This document shows, piece after piece, positions 5,710 to 7,255 of a stretch of DNA of 7,255 bases. Numbering within the stretch: position 1 is the stretch's first letter; each line of letters opens with the position of its first letter. The stretch lies in contig JAITTA010000089.1 in the NCBI GenBank assembly GCA_031287395.1, forward strand, positions 1-7,255. The letters are read 5' to 3'. This stretch comes from Dysgonamonadaceae bacterium (GTDB taxonomy: Bacteria; Bacteroidota; Bacteroidia; Bacteroidales; Azobacteroidaceae). The position numbers were made by a program, and so were the translations under genes. The notes beneath the pieces are model-generated. The model ran no database searches, had not been told where the DNA came from, and worked only from the letters and a program-made list of their open reading frames with translations.

Positions 5710-7254
5710 TTACTTTGGGTCCAGATCAATGATGGGAACCAGCATTTCTTCCAGGGAGATTCCACCATGCTGGAAAGTATTCATATAATAAGAAACGTAG
5801 TAATTATAATTGTTGGGGTAGGCAAAGAAGTCCTGATTCATAGCAAAAATATACTTTGAAGTAATATTGGGAGCCGGTAAACCGGATTTTTCGGGATGTT
5901 TGATTTCAAAGACTTCTTTTTCGTTGTAAGACAAGCTTTTACCCACTTTGTAACGCAGATTGGTATTTGTATTTTTATCTCCGATGACTTTGACCGGTTC
6001 ATTTACCCTGATTGTACCATGATCGGTTGTGAGAATCACCTTGCATTTTTTTTCGGATATTTTCCGGAATAGATCAAGCGTTGCCGAATGTCGGAACCAG
6101 GAACGTGTTAACGAACGGTAGGCCGCTTCCGAAGAGGCTAATTCCCGGACCATCCTGGACTCAGTACGTGCATGGGAAAGCATATCGACAAAGTTCATGA
6201 CAATGACATTCAATTGGTAATTATCGAATTGATTGAAATTATTGAGTAACCGTTCACCGTAAGAAGAATCATTGATTTTATGATAAGAAAACGTATATTT
6301 TTTACGAAAACGTTCCATCTGGGTTTTAATCAGAGGCTCTTCGCTCAGGTTTTTACCTTCCTCCGATTCCTCGTCAACCCAAAATTCAGGAAACATCTTC
6401 TCTATCTGTACCGGCATCAAGCCCGAAAAGATGGAATTTCTTGCATACTGCGTCGCCGTAGGAAGGATAGTATAATACAAATCTTCATCGTACGTAAAGA
6501 AATCCGAAAGCAGATCTTTGACCTCCCTCCACTGGTCGAGCCGGAAATTGTCTATCAAAATAAAATACACCTGATGGCCGTCGTCGAGCAAAGGAAAGAC
6601 TTTTTTCTTAAAAATATCCGGACTGATTAAAGGTCGTTTTTCCGGCTTGTCCAGCCAGATTTGGTAATTATTTTTGATGAACTTGGCAAACATCCGGTTT
6701 GCCTCCAATTTTTGCATTTGCAAAAGGTCCGACATTCCCGTTTGCGATTCTTCCAGTTCCAAATCCCAATATATCAGTCGCTTATAAATTTCCTTCCACT
6801 CTTCTGTAGTCAGGGAATCATTAATTTGCATCCCGATTTTACTAAATTCCTGTTGATAAACGGAAGTCGTTGTCTGATTAATAATTTCGGTTTTGTGCAG
6901 GTTTTTCTTAATTGAAAGTAAAATCTGGTTCGGATTTACCGGTTTGATCAGATAATCGGAAATTTTACTTCCGATGGCCTGGTTCATGATGCTTTCCTCT
7001 TCGCTTTTGGTAATCATCACTACCGGGACATCCGGCCTCAGGTCTTTAATTACGGCCAATGTTTTCAGTCCGCTCAGGCCGGGCATATTTTCATCGAGAA
7101 AAATAATATCGAAATGTTGTTCCTTACAGCAATCAATAGCATCCTGACCACTGCATACGGTTACGACTTCGAAACCTTTATCTTCCAGAAAAAGTATATG
7201 AGGTTTCAACAAATCAATTTCATCATCCGCCCATAAAAGCCTGTCTTTTTTCAT
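5710..7254 (-). CDS. porX: PorX: response regulator with PglZ domain, type IX secretion regulator
   Basis: Cytoplasmic two-component regulator that, with the kinase PorY, controls type IX secretion and gliding genes in Bacteroidota; its PglZ domain is reported to be a zinc-dependent phosphodiesterase acting on oligonucleotides. The 514 residues begin with a receiver domain (1-120): acidic pocket Asp10-Asp11 in WADDE, phosphoacceptor Asp54 in FLDENMPG, Thr82 in MITK, Lys104 in YLIKP. A helical linker (about 121-220) precedes an alkaline-phosphatase-like PglZ domain with Asp235 (LIDNFR), the active-site threonine region PTATQYARNS (265-274), Asp357/His361 (NFVDMLSHAR), Asp411/His412 (LTTDHGT) and His496 (FQHGG). 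All key residues are present. The ATG ends one base from the window edge but matches the usual PorX N-terminus, so the gene is complete; its promoter lies outside. Confidence 0.96.
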   Translation of the reverse strand: MKKDRLLWADDEIDLLKPHILFLEDKGFEVVTVCSGQDAIDCCKEQHFDIIFLDENMPGLSGLKTLAVIKDLRPDVPVVMITKSEEESIMNQAIGSKISDYLIKPVNPNQILLSIKKNLHKTEIINQTTTSVYQQEFSKIGMQINDSLTTEEWKEIYKRLIYWDLELEESQTGMSDLLQMQKLEANRMFAKFIKNNYQIWLDKPEKRPLISPDIFKKKVFPLLDDGHQVYFILIDNFRLDQWREVKDLLSDFFTYDEDLYYTILPTATQYARNSIFSGLMPVQIEKMFPEFWVDEESEEGKNLSEEPLIKTQMERFRKKYTFSYHKINDSSYGERLLNNFNQFDNYQLNVIVMNFVDMLSHARTESRMVRELASSEAAYRSLTRSWFRHSATLDLFRKISEKKCKVILTTDHGTIRVNEPVKVIGDKNTNTNLRYKVGKSLSYNEKEVFEIKHPEKSGLPAPNITSKYIFAMNQDFFAYPNNYNYYVSYYMNTFQHGGISLEEMLVPIIDLDPK

Positions 7255-7255
7255 A

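Noticed and set aside
6280..6915. Plus-strand ORFs of 116 and 84 codons within porX
   Set aside because: Antisense to the conserved PorX linker and PglZ region, with no recognisable product.

Overview
The window reads as a Bacteroidota chromosome, most likely order Bacteroidales. Three things point there: a complete PorX (PglZ-type response regulator of the type IX secretion system), zinc-free type B ribosomal protein L31, and several promoters of the Bacteroidota TAnnTTTG type. GC content is moderate. Six full-length genes are recognised: fba (-), a cation:proton antiporter (+), rpmE2 (+), two consecutive genes for exported hydrolases (+), and porX (-).

The left 665 bases hold no intact gene, but they are not empty. 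On the minus strand lie the last 42 codons of a Tex-type transcription accessory protein (433-561), cut off at a 50-base perfect inverted repeat (561-610) that looks like the ends of an IS3-family element. Further left is a 39-base TC/GA dinucleotide tract (219-257). Read on the minus strand, it starts two codons after an ATG, encodes Glu-Arg repeats, and at its present length shifts the ATG away from a frame that stays open to the window edge. That is the layout of a phase-variable contingency locus, although the downstream protein is not recognised.

Between fba and the antiporter (1659-2132) there are two divergent promoters and, on the plus strand, a clear fluoride riboswitch aptamer (crcB motif, about 1891-1945). 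The antiporter downstream is therefore probably a fluoride-stress gene. It looks richer in GC than its neighbours and may be an acquired cassette placed between fba and rpmE2. rpmE2 has its own promoter and a good intrinsic terminator.

The pair at 3953-5692 (an SGNH-like protein and an alpha/beta hydrolase, 6 bases apart, both with signal peptides) looks like a small operon of exported esterase-type enzymes. It converges on porX with only 17 bases between the stop codons. No CRISPR array, tRNA, rRNA or intact transposase was seen. The most interesting points are the fluoride riboswitch-antiporter unit, the slippage-prone GA tract, and the tex breakpoint at the IS-like palindrome.
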